Source of the DNA: Hyaloperonospora brassicae
Lineage: Eukaryota; Oomycota; Peronosporomycetes; Peronosporales; Peronosporaceae
NCBI GenBank assembly: GCA_947650285.1
Contig: CANTFL010000015.1
Span: forward strand, 1-64,000
Length of the DNA: 64,000 nt
Reading direction: 5' to 3'
Shown here: one piece after another, positions 1-10,139 of the stretch
How positions within the stretch are numbered: the first letter of the stretch is position 1
Layout of the letters: the number at the start of each line of letters is the position of its first letter
The notes under the pieces: generated by a model
Seen by the model: the letters and a program-made list of their open reading frames with translations, nothing else
What the model was told of the DNA's origin: nothing
Database searches by the model: none
Position numbers and translations under genes: made by a program

Positions 1-2
1 GG

Positions 3-445
3 TGTAACGGGGCACTGGAGACAACGCACTGGTTGAACAGTACGGAGCTCACTTTCACTGACAACAGTGATAGTCAGTGCCCTGCTATGTGTTGCACCAA
101 CACAGAGGGGAGGAAAGGAGACTAGTGAACACGCTAGTCTCCGAGAAAAGTAAAGCTGTTATTCAATATAATTAAGTCCTATAACTCTTGTATCTCTGTT
201 TGTCCTGACTTATTTATGCTAATGTAACTATTTGTATGATGACGTCTACTCACCACCCATTGCGCGCGTCTAGCAGCGATTGGTGGGTTGATATCATCAC
301 GATATCAACCAATGAGTAGACCCTTCGGTCATCTTCAACAATATCATCATGCTCTGTGATATTGTTGAAAGAATATTCATCGTAATATTCTTGATTGTCA
401 TTTTATCCTTAGTGACAAAATCATGTAACGGGCTACCCCGTTACA
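3..445 (-). repeat. Gypsy LTR at left edge (long subfamily)
   Basis: The repeat starts TGTAACGGGG and ends CCCCGTTACA. It is the reverse complement of the E1 LTRs at 1033-1473 and 8292-8733, so its element would be transcribed leftwards. Only two bases (GG) precede it; they match the end of the primer-binding region that abuts the 5' LTR in E1 and E2. It is therefore probably the 5' LTR of an element lying outside the window, although a solo LTR is possible. Confidence 0.85.
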
Positions 446-1032
446 CTAGCAGTGCCTTGTATTCGGGAGAAATTGATGACTATGGAAGATCCAGAAATTG
501 GACATTGGGCGGCTATTATTTCTTCGATGTACCTACTACTTGGTGATTACTTGTAGGGATCGAGCGGGTCAGGTCCAGCTTACATCACACCGTGTTGGAC
601 CAAAAACAAGCATCCTCGATATCGAGCGACCCTATGGCAAACCGGCTCCGACATTGTTGAAATAATCTGCGGCTCGGCACGCTCGCCAAGGCGCGGTCAG
701 GGAAGTATGCAGACGTGCCTTCTCATTTACATCGAGATCTTCAGTCGCCTATAATGACGACGGTAGTTTCACCGTTGATGTTCGGCGGGCGCTTGATGAT
801 CGACTGCGCGCCGATATGCGTGCTAAAGTTGCGGCGTCGAGGCAATTTGGTCACCTATGGCTTGCCCACGCTACGCTCAAGGATACGTCGTGGATGCGAG
901 ATCGACGGGTACGGCTTACACATTAAACGTAGCCGCCTTTGTCATGGGTTAGGCTTACCTTGGCTAGGCAATGTCTTGGACGAATTTGCAGAATGACATT
1001 GTTTTGTTCCCTCTTGCGCTTGACAAGGCGAC
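446..1032 (+). pseudogene. Degenerate LINE fragment, region after RT
   Basis: Around 760-960 a broken plus-strand reading resembles the region downstream of reverse transcriptase in oomycete non-LTR retrotransposons. It contains a VRRALDDRLRADMRAKV stretch, FGHLWLAHATLKDTSWM, and after a frameshift YTLNVAAFVMG. Stops and frameshifts are frequent. The fragment is interrupted at 1033 by gypsy element E1; later parts of what looks like the same LINE resume at 8734 and 9500. The family call rests on remembered similarity and on the RNase H domain found further on. Confidence 0.5.
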
Positions 1033-1473
1033 TGTGAGTGGTAGCCCGTTACATGATATTGTCACTAAGGATAAAATGACAATCAAGAATATTACGTTGA
1101 ATATTCTTTCAACAATATCACAGAGCATGATGATATTGTTGAAGATGACCGAAGGGTCCACTCATTGGTTGATATCGTGATGATATCAACCCACCAATCG
1201 CTGCTAGACGCGCGCAATGGGTGGTGAGTAGACGTCATCATACAAATAGTTACATTAGTATAAATAAGTCAGGACAAACAGAGATACAAGAGTTATAGGA
1301 CTTAATTATATTGAATAACAGCTTTACTTTTCTCGGAGACTAGCGTGTTCACTAGTCTCCTTTCCTCCCTCTGTGTTGATGCAACACATAGCAGGGCACT
1401 GACTATCACTGTTGTCAGTGAAAGTGAGCTCCGTACTGTTCAACCAGTGCGTTGTCTCCAGTGCCCCGTTACA
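1033..1473 (+). repeat. E1 5' LTR
   Basis: The outer end is degraded (TGTGAGTGG where the 3' LTR has TGTAACGGGG); the inner end is CCCCGTTACA. A TATAAATA box lies at 1259-1266 in the sense orientation of gag-pol. The LTR is built largely of short inverted repeats, for example TTGATATC around 1169 with GATATCAA about 14 bp later, and CAACAATATCA with TGATATTGTTG between 1110 and 1144. Confidence 0.93.
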
Positions 1474-1475
1474 CC

Positions 1476-1493
1476 TGGTAGTACTTTGTAGTC
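1476..1493 (+). other. E1 primer-binding site
   Basis: TGGTAGTACTTTGTAGTC starts two bases after the 5' LTR, which is where a tRNA 3' end (CCA pairing with TGG) would prime minus-strand synthesis. E2 has TGGTAGCACTTTGTAG at the same place. I cannot assign the tRNA from sequence alone. Confidence 0.6.
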
Positions 1494-1523
1494 CGTCCAA
1501 GGACCACACTCGCATCGCATAAC

Positions 1524-2636
1524 ATGAACATGTTGGACGAAGTCGAAGGCGACAGATTTCACGGAACTCGTGGAAGCTACTCCCATTTGAGAGATATCGA
1601 ATGGAGTGCGATCGAACGAATGAGTTCGACCGTTGGCGAGGAAGCTATCTGGCCCATGCTATCCACAAGAGATAGAGACCAGCAGCATTCCGGTATTATC
1701 AAGTTCTTGCAACGAGAACCTGACGAGTCGCGAGCGCAGGTGACCTTGTTGCAACAACAAGATCACCAGCGGACGGAATGTCTGAGACAGCATCAGTCTC
1801 AGTCCACAAGTTCGACGCGTGAGCGTCGACAGGAGTTTCCTAAGCTAGAGATATCCAAGCATCGGGGAGTCGAGGAAGAATCCCTGTTAAGATGGTTCGT
1901 CGAAGTCGACGATGAGCGAATGCGACTTGCATTCGCTCAGTGTTACTTGGCAGGGGACGCCAGGAATAGGGCCCTGAATCTCAAGTTGCACGACCCGAAC
2001 GTGTTCGACTTGTTAGATGACTTCAAGACACTGCTTAGCGAGACGTTTGAGCCTCTCAGGGCAGAGTTCAGAACACTATCTGAACTCCTCGGAATCAAAA
2101 AGAGTAAGCGTAAGCGTAAAGCTTACGCTCGGCATGTACGCTACCTTGCAAGTTGCATGGTAGTAAACCATGTAAGTGAATTTGTGTTGATCACAACATT
2201 CATTCAAGGTCTTGCAGATGGTCCGGTCAGGGACCACCTGTTTCGCGGGGAGCTAAAGACGCTCTCAGAAGCAATCTTCGCTGCGAAGCAGGAAGACTTT
2301 AGTGTGAGACAGGATCACACTACGCCGACCCCCTTTCGTCCGCAGAGACGATCAGCGGTCGGAGATCCAGATCCAATAAACCTCTGTCATGTTGAGGGCG
2401 AGAAACCTCGCCCTGTGAATGACAAGCGATTGGTGAGATGCCACCGCTGTCATAAGCTGGGACACTATGCATACGAATGTAGTATCCCCCGCTCAGAACC
2501 TCGCGGTGCTGAGCGCAGAACCTGTCCTCCAGTTAGAAGAACTGGAGGAATAGCGTCTGATGATGTTGCAAAGCCGCAACAGCGAAGCGTGTCATCAAAA
2601 AAGATCGGGAAAAGTAGGGGCGGATCACCCTACTGA
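1524..2636 (+). CDS. gag: Gag polyprotein of E1
   Basis: This 370-residue ORF forms the retrotransposon capsid and nucleocapsid. The ATG at 1524 lies 51 bases after the 5' LTR and matches the start in E2. The N-terminal ~95 residues are Gln-rich and helical. A retrotransposon-gag capsid domain occupies roughly residues 110-270. A canonical CCHC zinc knuckle (C-x2-C-x4-H-x4-C, in RCHRCHKLGHYAYEC) lies near residue 310 and would bind element RNA. The reading frame is intact, unlike gag of E2. It ends inside the hairpin of the gag/pol frameshift signal. A one-base deletion in the spacer moved the stop downstream to 2634-2636. Confidence 0.85.
   Translation: MNMLDEVEGDRFHGTRGSYSHLRDIEWSAIERMSSTVGEEAIWPMLSTRDRDQQHSGIIKFLQREPDESRAQVTLLQQQDHQRTECLRQHQSQSTSSTRERRQEFPKLEISKHRGVEEESLLRWFVEVDDERMRLAFAQCYLAGDARNRALNLKLHDPNVFDLLDDFKTLLSETFEPLRAEFRTLSELLGIKKSKRKRKAYARHVRYLASCMVVNHVSEFVLITTFIQGLADGPVRDHLFRGELKTLSEAIFAAKQEDFSVRQDHTTPTPFRPQRRSAVGDPDPINLCHVEGEKPRPVNDKRLVRCHRCHKLGHYAYECSIPRSEPRGAERRTCPPVRRTGGIASDDVAKPQQRSVSSKKIGKSRGGSPY
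2597..2634 (+). promoter_or_regulatory. E1 gag/pol -1 frameshift signal (worn)
   Basis: The slippery heptamer A-AAA-AAG occupies 2597-2603 in the gag frame. A 9-nt spacer follows (2604-2612), then a stem AGTAGGG/CCCTACT (2613-2619 with 2628-2634) and an 8-nt loop. The arrangement matches the intact version in E2. Here a spacer deletion puts a TAG in the -1 frame at 2615-2617, so the signal can no longer deliver pol. Confidence 0.6.
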
Positions 2637-2637
2637 T

Positions 2638-5600
2638 CCAGCAACATTGAGAGAATTTTCAAATCTCTTGAAGATAGTTGCTCCAGACACACAGTCACCG
2701 TGTGTCTCTGCACCTTGTGATGAAGTGTCCCTCATCACCTTGACATTGGAAGTGACAAATGGTTTGTCGCTTCGTGCACTAGTTGACCGTGGGGCGTCGA
2801 ACAACTTTGTTCGACGCCAGTCACTAGAGGCTGGAAGTATCAACTTATTGGAGCGGGAGATTCCTCCAACGGGAATGACGGTGCGCCTAGCGACAGGCAG
2901 GCGCATCGATCACTGTGAAGAAACGTGTAGTCGTAATCCACTACAAGTTGAAAGGCGAACAGTACGATGATGATTTCATCGTACTCGACCTGGATGACAA
3001 GTCTGATATCATCCTAGGAATACCTTGGCTCAAGAGATACGAGCCAAGGGTGAGCTGGCAGCACTGATCAGTTACGATACCTGCTACTTGTTTCTCAGAT
3101 GACGATCTGAAGAGTATCTTGGAGCGCCCACATTTACGTGGGTGTACTACGAGCGAGTTCGATGGCTTCACTCGTGGTACGGTCATTAGCACGACTGTAC
3201 AAGAACACAATGTAGATGATCACTACATTGTGGATGAAAGCTCTCCTGGACCCTGTGGAAGTGATTTCCCAGGAATTAATCGAGACAGTGAATGTCTTGG
3301 CTAACGACGGATCAAGCGTAGGTTCTTACACGCTTGATATGGTTGTGCCTCCGAAACTAACTTCGGAGATAATTCAATTGCCGACGCTAGAGCCGAAACT
3401 GTTCTTACGTAATCTGCGTAGTGGCAAAGTCAAGCAGATGTGTGTACTCGTCGCGGAGGACGAGTACGTTACCGATATTCGATCGGAAACGGTGTTTACT
3501 GAGACCGAGATGGTTCTCAGCAGTTCATCGATGGACGACATCGTCATCGATGAGAAGACTCGGATTGAGAGGTATTAATCTCAATCCTGGAGGTCGCTCC
3601 AGGCAAATCCTTTGTATAAAGATTTGACCGAATTCAAGGATGTGTTCCCTGAATCCGTGACGTGCGAGTTGACTAAGGACAAAGGCACTCGACACGAGAT
3701 CGAGCTCAAGCCGGGATCGAAGTACTGTGTCATGAGGCAGTGGCCACTGCCTCGTGAACAAGTGATAGCGATCGATAACTTCTTTACCGATCGCTTAGCA
3801 GCGGGCCATGTGAGGGAATCAATTTCCTCTCACAGCTCTCCGACCTTCTATGTGCGAAAAGTCACAGGAGGATGGCGGATAGTGCACGCATTCAACAAGT
3901 TGAATGCTGCAACGGTACCGGCTCAGACGCCGATACCGAGGAAGGACGTCATCATAGATGGTATGTCTGAGTGTACCATATTTTCGTCCATGGATCTGAT
4001 CGATGGCTTCTATCAGGTCCTCATGCGTGAGCGGGACATCCCGTACACGGCAGTAAGCACCCCCAGCGGTAGGCTGTCGGAGTGATTAGTGATGACAGAG
4101 GGGCTGAGTAATGCCCCTGCAACGCTCAACAGATGTGGCACAAATGTGTTGAGACCGGTGCGAGAATTTGCACCGAGTTTTTTTACGATGTGTTCGCCTA
4201 TATCCGGGCTAGGACGGGATTACGAACGTGGAAGCTCACAGAACACACGCTAGTCAGGTTCTTCAACTTATGCGTGAGCATAAGTTGTACGCCGACCCCA
4301 AGAAGTGTATCTTCGCGGCTAGCGAAATACCACTTCTTCGGTGCATCGTGGGTATACACGGTGTACGCCCCGATCCCGAAAAGAATAAGGATATCACGGA
4401 CTCTCCCGTGCCAGTCGATGTCAAGGTACTGCGGAAGTTCCTTGTGATAGCGGTGTACTTGCACAAATACTCGCGCAACTACGACGAGATGACTGTTCAT
4501 CTTTCTTGAGCAATCAAGAAAGATGTGAAGTGATCATGGAACGCTGATTTCCAGCGTTCCTTTGAAAGCATCAAGAAAACTTGATGCAATCGCCCATCTT
4601 GGCGATTGCAGATCAGGACAGACCATTTCATGTGTTCTGCGGTTCCAGCGATTTTGCAATCGGCTGTGCGTTAACGCAATACAGCACAGACGGCGCGGAG
4701 CGCGTCGTCTGCTATCAATCGCGTCAGCTGCAACCAGCCGAACGCAATTACCCAGTGCATGAAAAGGAACTCCTTTCCATGAAGTACGCACTGGCTAAGT
4801 TCCACGTCTATCTCCTCTGAGATAGAGCTTTCATCGTATATACGGACCATGCGTCACTACGCACGGCCGTAAACAGTCCCACCTCTCGCAAAGGATGGCG
4901 AGGTGGTTGTCTTTCTTCGCGGAGTATAACTTCTCCGTGGAATACAATCCAGGATTACCTAACGTCGTCACTGATGCGGCATCCCGCCGTCCCAATTTTG
5001 AGTCGACTAAACCATTCAATAGTGAGGCCTTACTCACTGTGGCGGCACTTTCAGTCAGTGTGCCTTATCGCCTTTACTCGATGACGTGCGGAAGGCATAC
5101 GCAGAGGATATGATTATGCTCCGTTTGATGGGTCATCTTGGAAACCCATCCTGGGAATCCTTGTCGAATTTGCCGGCTCTATACCGTTCCTCGTTGGATC
5201 GGTACACGACTCGCGATGGCCTGCTGTACTGTACATCAATTGCCGACGATACACCTCGTGTCGTCGTTCCCGATCATGATGATTTGCGTTTCCGCATCAT
5301 GTTCGAATTTCACGATGCGCCGTCAGGCGGGCATCGTGGTAGGGAAAAGACTTACCTCACGGTAAGTCGTGACTTTTACTGGCCCCGCCAGTATCAGTTT
5401 GTCCGCAAGTACATTCGTTCTTGCGAGGTCTGCCAACGGGTGAAGCCTAGTACTTCATCCCGTGCACCGTTACAACCTCTGCCGGTCCCGGCAGAATGTT
5501 GGGAGTCCGTTTCCATGGACTTTGTCTTCGGTTTTCTCGAAGACTCTCACAAGAATAATGGTATTCTTGTGGTTTTCGATCGTTCAGCAAGATGGTGCAT

Positions 5601-7195
5601 CTTGATGCGGTCCCCGAGTCTACTACGGCTCAAGGCTGTGAGCGTGTCTTCATCGACACAATATTTCGACTCCACGGATTACCCGTGAACTCGTATCCGA
5701 CCGTGACCCTCGGTTCACAGCGGCGTTTAGGCAATCCGTGTTCCGTTCACTCGGGACACGATTAAAGATGTCCACATCTGACCATCCTGAAACAGATGGT
5801 CAGACAGAGCGTGCAAACCTTGTCCTCGAAGAAATCCTTCGAGGATACGTCCACTCCTTTTCGAGTTAGAGTGAGTTCTTGCCGATGATTGAATACGCCA
5901 TTAACAACTTCGTGCATGCGTCCACGACGCATACACCGTTCTACGTGATGGCTTACGCCACCCACGTATTCCCGCCCTGATACAGAGTGAATCTGGGTTA
6001 AGGGGGGAGGGACGCGCTCGAGCAAAAACCGTTTTGGCTTTTTCCCATCACGTATCATCGCACATGCCGATACGTTCGATGTCGATGTCGATAATGTCGA
6101 CATCGAAGAATTTGATCTTAGCAGTAGCAATGACGCTGCTGCTACTTCAGACAATGATGACGATGCTGGGATATTCAGCATCGTCAATGATTATTCCAGC
6201 GAGGAAGAGGACAACCTCGCTGAAGAAGAGAAGAATCTCTTAGCAGTGCGCACGAAGCGCACTGAAAGACAAAACAACGAGTCAGCAGAGACCTTCCTGC
6301 TGACTCGAGAGGCGGTAGTCCATTTCGTTCAGGACTCCATCGCAAATGCGGTGGACCGCCAGAGGAACGCAGACAAGAATGGAAGAGCAAATGTTCTTTC
6401 ATTTACAGTTAATAACCTAGTGCTACTGTCTACGGTAAACTTACCTGGACATGTAGTCACTAGTGTCGGCAGCAGTAAACTACTACCAAAATAAATTGCT
6501 CCCTTTCGTGCATTGCACCGCGAAGGTAATGCATACACTATTGAGTTGCCTCGCAGGATGCGCACGCATCCTACGTTCTATGTTGGTCGTCTCCGCCCGT
6601 GATATCAGTACGAGGCCTATTGCGAGAACGAAGACAGCCGGCACGCTCAAGAATCCCTAACAGATTATTGTGATCACGGACCAAACACTCGAGTTGGTCC
6701 TTCATCGACGCGGTCTCGCGACGAGCCGCCTCTAACTCGTCGCGCAAACGATACTTCTCGCGTTCGCTCTCGTTTTCAAGCTGAGCGAACGCTAAATCCG
6801 ATCGGTCCTTCTCCCGATCGGTGCGGAGACGTCGTACGGTCGCCAGCAAGTCGTGCCGACGATCGTATTCGTGACCGAAGTCCTCCCTCAACTCGGTCAG
6901 GTAACGTTTATGGCTACCCAAAGTCTCCTGCAGGCCCGGCGGTTGAGCCGGACCTTGTCTTTCCACTGCCACCGGAACCACTGGTGGATTCTCACGGTGG
7001 TCGACACTTTCACGTGGGGCGTATCTTGAGCCACCGCGTGAAGAGCGCAGAGCTAAAAGTTACCTTGTCCGCTGGCGTGGGTATCCATCATCGTATGACA
7101 GCTGGGAACCTCGATCCCAGCTGATGGCCGACGTTGAAGGTCTCGTCCACCAGTACGACGAGACTCATCCAATTGGTCCTCGGTCCCATCGGTAA
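2638..7195 (+). pseudogene. pol: Pol polyprotein of E1 (PR-RT-RH-IN-chromodomain), broken
   Basis: The order of domains is complete but the frame is split many times. Protease: ALVDRGASNNFV near 2777. Reverse transcriptase: 3640-4500, with SSMDLIDGFYQ near 3990; the catalytic Y-x-D-D at about 4176-4192 has lost a base and is destroyed. RNase H: 4581-4990. Integrase: 5086-5990, with the H-H-C-C finger (H in FHDA and GGHRG, then CEVCQ) and the catalytic SMDFVFGF region. An acidic linker and GPY/F domain (FYVGRLRP) lie at 6080-6600, with stops at 6492-6494 and 6600-6602. After that the frame is open for about 145 codons. A one-base deletion near 7038-7057 precedes the chromodomain core SYLVRWRGYPSSYDSWEP (7058-7111), and TAA follows at 7193-7195. 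The chromodomain would target integration to particular chromatin. Confidence 0.9.
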
Positions 7196-8167
7196 ACACG
7201 CGCTTTTATAGGTTGTACACGGATTGCCATCTTGCAATCTCGTCCCGCATCTTAGCCGAGATTTGTGCCCTTCCCCAGGGCGAACTTAGGGAATAAACAT
7301 CCCTATGTGCACGTTGCAAGTTGTCAACACAACTCGCACAAGGATCTCCCCAAGTGAGGCAAGGAATGTCTGCCTCACTCGACAAACGATGCAGCCGGTA
7401 CCTTGCACCAGTTGGTGTTCGTTTCTCAAACTTGATGCGTACAGCTTCAATGTTTTGGAGCCATCCTTCTAGTCCAAAATTCTTGATATTTTGGACGAAC
7501 GCGTTCCACGCCGCCAAAAGCGAAGCCTTGTCAAGCTTTTAGTTACCATTGTACCATCTATGCTTAAGAAAAGCATCGAGATAGAAGTCTTCTTCAGCGC
7601 GAACGTTCTTCACGCTGGAACTCAAGCCGTGAAGCTCACTCGCATCGAATAATGGAATTCGATGTATTGACTTGTCTCGTTAGACAATCCATTGATAAGC
7701 TGTTCAGGAAAACGCCACGGCTTCAGCTCATCACGCTTCGACGTGGTATCCTTGCCGGTACCACAGTTTTCAGTATGACGACGACTCTCGCCATCTTCAA
7801 CGCGCTCGTCCGAAGGCGCACGAGTTGATCGCGGTGATGAGTTATCATGATCATCACCATATTCTTCATCACTGCCGAACAGACTGTGACGCATTTCGTG
7901 AGTCCGTTTGTTCGGCAGGTCTCTTGATGATCGGGGCACTACAGGTGAACGCGATGCCTCTAAAGGATTCCCCAAGTCAGACACATCTGACTCGCCAGAG
8001 TAGCTGACCTCTAACTCGGGGTCACTGTGTGCATGAGGTGCGATACCACATGCGCCTGCAGCAACACCTGCTGAAGGATGAGAACGAGCAGCAGACGACG
8101 AGTCGCATGCCGCAGAGGCGGGCGCAGCAACAGGCTGTGTCGTCTTTGGGTCACCCCGCATAGACAT
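6571..8167 (-). pseudogene. Antisense ORF of E1, broken copy
   Basis: This gene runs opposite to gag-pol, from the inner side of the 3' LTR back across the end of pol. The likely start is the ATG of MSMRGD at 8167; the same residues begin the E2 copy. It survives as three open pieces: 8167-7622 (acidic, Ser-rich, with [10 protein letters not shown]), 7517-7206 (conserved core, about five of six residues identical to E2, including [11 protein letters not shown]) and 6981-6571 (a charged coiled coil). Breaks are a frameshift near 7660 and a TAA at 7206-7208. Function is unknown. Conservation in two diverged copies argues that it is a real gene and not a shadow of pol; most of it lies outside pol. 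Confidence 0.75.
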
Positions 8168-8284
8168 GTTAACTATGCGAGGCAAAGTCAGAACGAATGA
8201 ATCTGACCAACAAGTACTCCCCGTCCCGTTGGCATCCAACGGGTGGCCACAAAGGTTTCGATAGTCACACGGTGACTATCAGTT

Positions 8285-8291
8285 AGGGGGA
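8285..8291 (+). other. E1 polypurine tract
   Basis: AGGGGGA directly abuts the 3' LTR. This is the expected plus-strand primer of an LTR element and fixes the transcription direction as rightwards. Confidence 0.75.
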
Positions 8292-8733
8292 TGTAACGGG
8301 GTAGACCGTTACATGGAATTGTCACTAAGGACAAAATGATAATAAAGAATATTACGTTGGATGTTCTTTCAACAATATCACAGAGCATGATGATATTGTT
8401 GAAGATGACCGAAGGGTCTACTCATTGGTTGATATCGTGATGATTTCAACCCACCAATCGCTGCTAGACGCGCGCAATGGGTGGTGAGTAGACGTCATCA
8501 TACAAATAGTTACATTAGTATAAATAAGTCAGGACAAACAGAGATACAAGAGTTATAGGACTCAATTATATTGAATAACAGCTTTACTTTTCTCGGAGAC
8601 TAGCGTGTTCACTAGTCTCCTTTCCTTCCTCTGTGTTGGTGCAGCACATAGCAGGGCACTGACTATCACTGTTGTCAGTGGAAGTGAGCTCCGTACTGGT
8701 CAACCAGTACGTTGTCACCAGTGCCCCATTACA
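8292..8733 (+). repeat. E1 3' LTR
   Basis: This is a direct repeat of 1033-1473 with about 25 differences counted by eye. It starts TGTAACGGGG and ends CCCCATTACA. Its first 22 bases form a near-palindrome in all LTRs of the family. Confidence 0.93.
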
Positions 8734-9108
8734 TACCGGGGATTCCGCCCAACGCCTGGGTTGTTGTCAAGCAATCTCTTAACACAGGGGCAGATTTATT
8801 GAGAGCTGAGGCTGTGGTCTTCCCGGCAGCTCGAGAACTGTGGCGTTTTGTCGTATCGACGACACTTTATGCTATCTGGGTCGAGCGCCTCCGCCGCATG
8901 GAAGACCCGTCTCTATCACAGGATTTTCACACAGGTACGGCCAAGAATGTCTTTTGCCGGTCGGTTTGAAGGTTTCGTGGGTCAACCTACCTGCCCGACA
9001 TGAGGGAGGACGGGTAACTGATTGCGCAGGTACGGTCGGCCTTGGCTAATACCCTCCTCTGCTACGACGAACCTCCGTTGTTGCACGTACGACCTATCGA
9101 ACGATGCC
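8734..9108 (+). pseudogene. LINE fragment, zinc-binding RT C-terminal region
   Basis: A plus-strand reading from about 8712 includes GIPPNAWVVVKQSLNTGADL and ELWRFVVSTTLYAIWVERL. This resembles the zf-RVT region that follows reverse transcriptase in non-LTR retrotransposons. It lies between gypsy E1 and the solo LTR at 9109 and continues the LINE relic of 446-1032. Assignment is from remembered family features. Confidence 0.5.
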
Positions 9109-9499
9109 TGTAACGGGGCACACCCTTGCGTGAACTTAACGCAAGGGTATCGGTGCCCCGACAGACGTACACAAGGCAAGCGAGGAAGCGTAGGTAGGGT
9201 AAAAGCAGAACTGTTATATTAATATAATTAAGTCTTTTAACTACTGTCTCTTTGTTTGACTTAACTTAATTATGCTAATGTAACTGAGTGTATGGTGACG
9301 TCTCGTCACCACTCATTACGCGCGTCTTGCGGCGATTGGTGGGTTGATATCATCAAGATATCAACCAATGAACAGACTCTTTGGTCGACCCTTCAATATC
9401 ACCGCTTCGGTGATATTGTTCAAAGAATATTCAACTTCATATTCTTTATTGTCACTTTTCTTAAAGTGACAATTCCATGTAACGGGCTGCCCCGTTACA
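9109..9499 (-). repeat. Solo gypsy LTR (short subfamily)
   Basis: This 391-bp LTR starts TGTAACGGGG and ends CCCCGTTACA. It is closely similar to the E2 LTRs and in the same orientation. No internal region accompanies it. The flanking pentamers ATGCC and GTGCC differ at one base and look like a target duplication. It interrupts the LINE between its zf-RVT and RNase H parts, and is probably the product of LTR-LTR recombination after insertion. Confidence 0.88.
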
Positions 9500-10139
9500 G
9501 TGCCCAGGTATTCTATACTTCCTTTTTTCGATGGAGGATCCCGCGGAAGTCCAGGCCCAGGTGGAGCTGGATCGGTTATTGTCCGACTCCACGTCCCGAC
9601 GCACGCCGCATGCGTTTTGTGGGTAGCGATCGTGGCCCATGCCTCTGCCGATACTACTAACAAAATCGCTGAATACTGGGGCTCGTCCACGGTCTTCGGC
9701 GAGCAAAGGCCAGCGACTACTTACCCTGCGTGTCATTGGGGACATTGCCCTTGTGCTTTCGCAACTCCGAACACGACATCCTCCACGCAAGCAACACTTG
9801 GTGCAGTCATTCACCGAAGCAAGCGCCATCGCTAACGATATCCATGTTTCCAGCTGAGGACATCATTTCCGCACCTAGAACAAAATGGCGGATCGACTGG
9901 CGAATATCGCTATGGACACAGGAGATTCGGTTCAAGCGCACGCATCTTCTAACCCCGTTCTAGTTCAGGAGGCCACGACCTTCCTTGATTCTGATGTCAA
10001 TCATTGGTTGGAGACCTCTCGAGCCGACCAATACGTCATACAGGGCCCCGTACTGACACCGAGGAACCTGATAATCTCGCGACAGGAGTCTACGCGCAGG
10101 CGTTCTGATGTCAGAGACCTAGTGCTACCTAGTATATAA
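9500..10139 (+). pseudogene. LINE RNase H domain, broken
   Basis: This is an RNase HI domain of a non-LTR retrotransposon. The first acidic motif FFDGGSRGSPGPGGAGSV lies at about 9524, the second TTNKIAEYWG near 9653, and the third (VIGDIALVLSQL, Asp after Gly) in another frame near 9733. The fourth, KMADRLANIAMDTGDS, is at about 9885. At least two frameshifts separate them. RNase H would remove the RNA template after reverse transcription. This relic is the downstream part of the LINE seen at 446 and 8734. Confidence 0.7.

Larger units (their letters stand above)
1033..8733 (+). mobile_element. Ty3/gypsy element E1, worn copy, LTR to LTR
   Basis: This is a 7.7-kb LTR retrotransposon with direct LTRs at 1033-1473 and 8292-8733. 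Its order is primer-binding site, gag, protease, reverse transcriptase, RNase H, integrase, GPY/F domain, linker, chromodomain and polypurine tract. An additional gene lies on the opposite strand between the chromodomain and the 3' LTR. Comparing the LTRs by eye gives about 25 differences in ~440 bp, so the insertion is older than E2. The flanking pentamers (GCGAC left, TACCG right) do not match. The copy sits inside a LINE relic. Numerous stops and frameshifts make it non-autonomous today. Confidence 0.93.
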
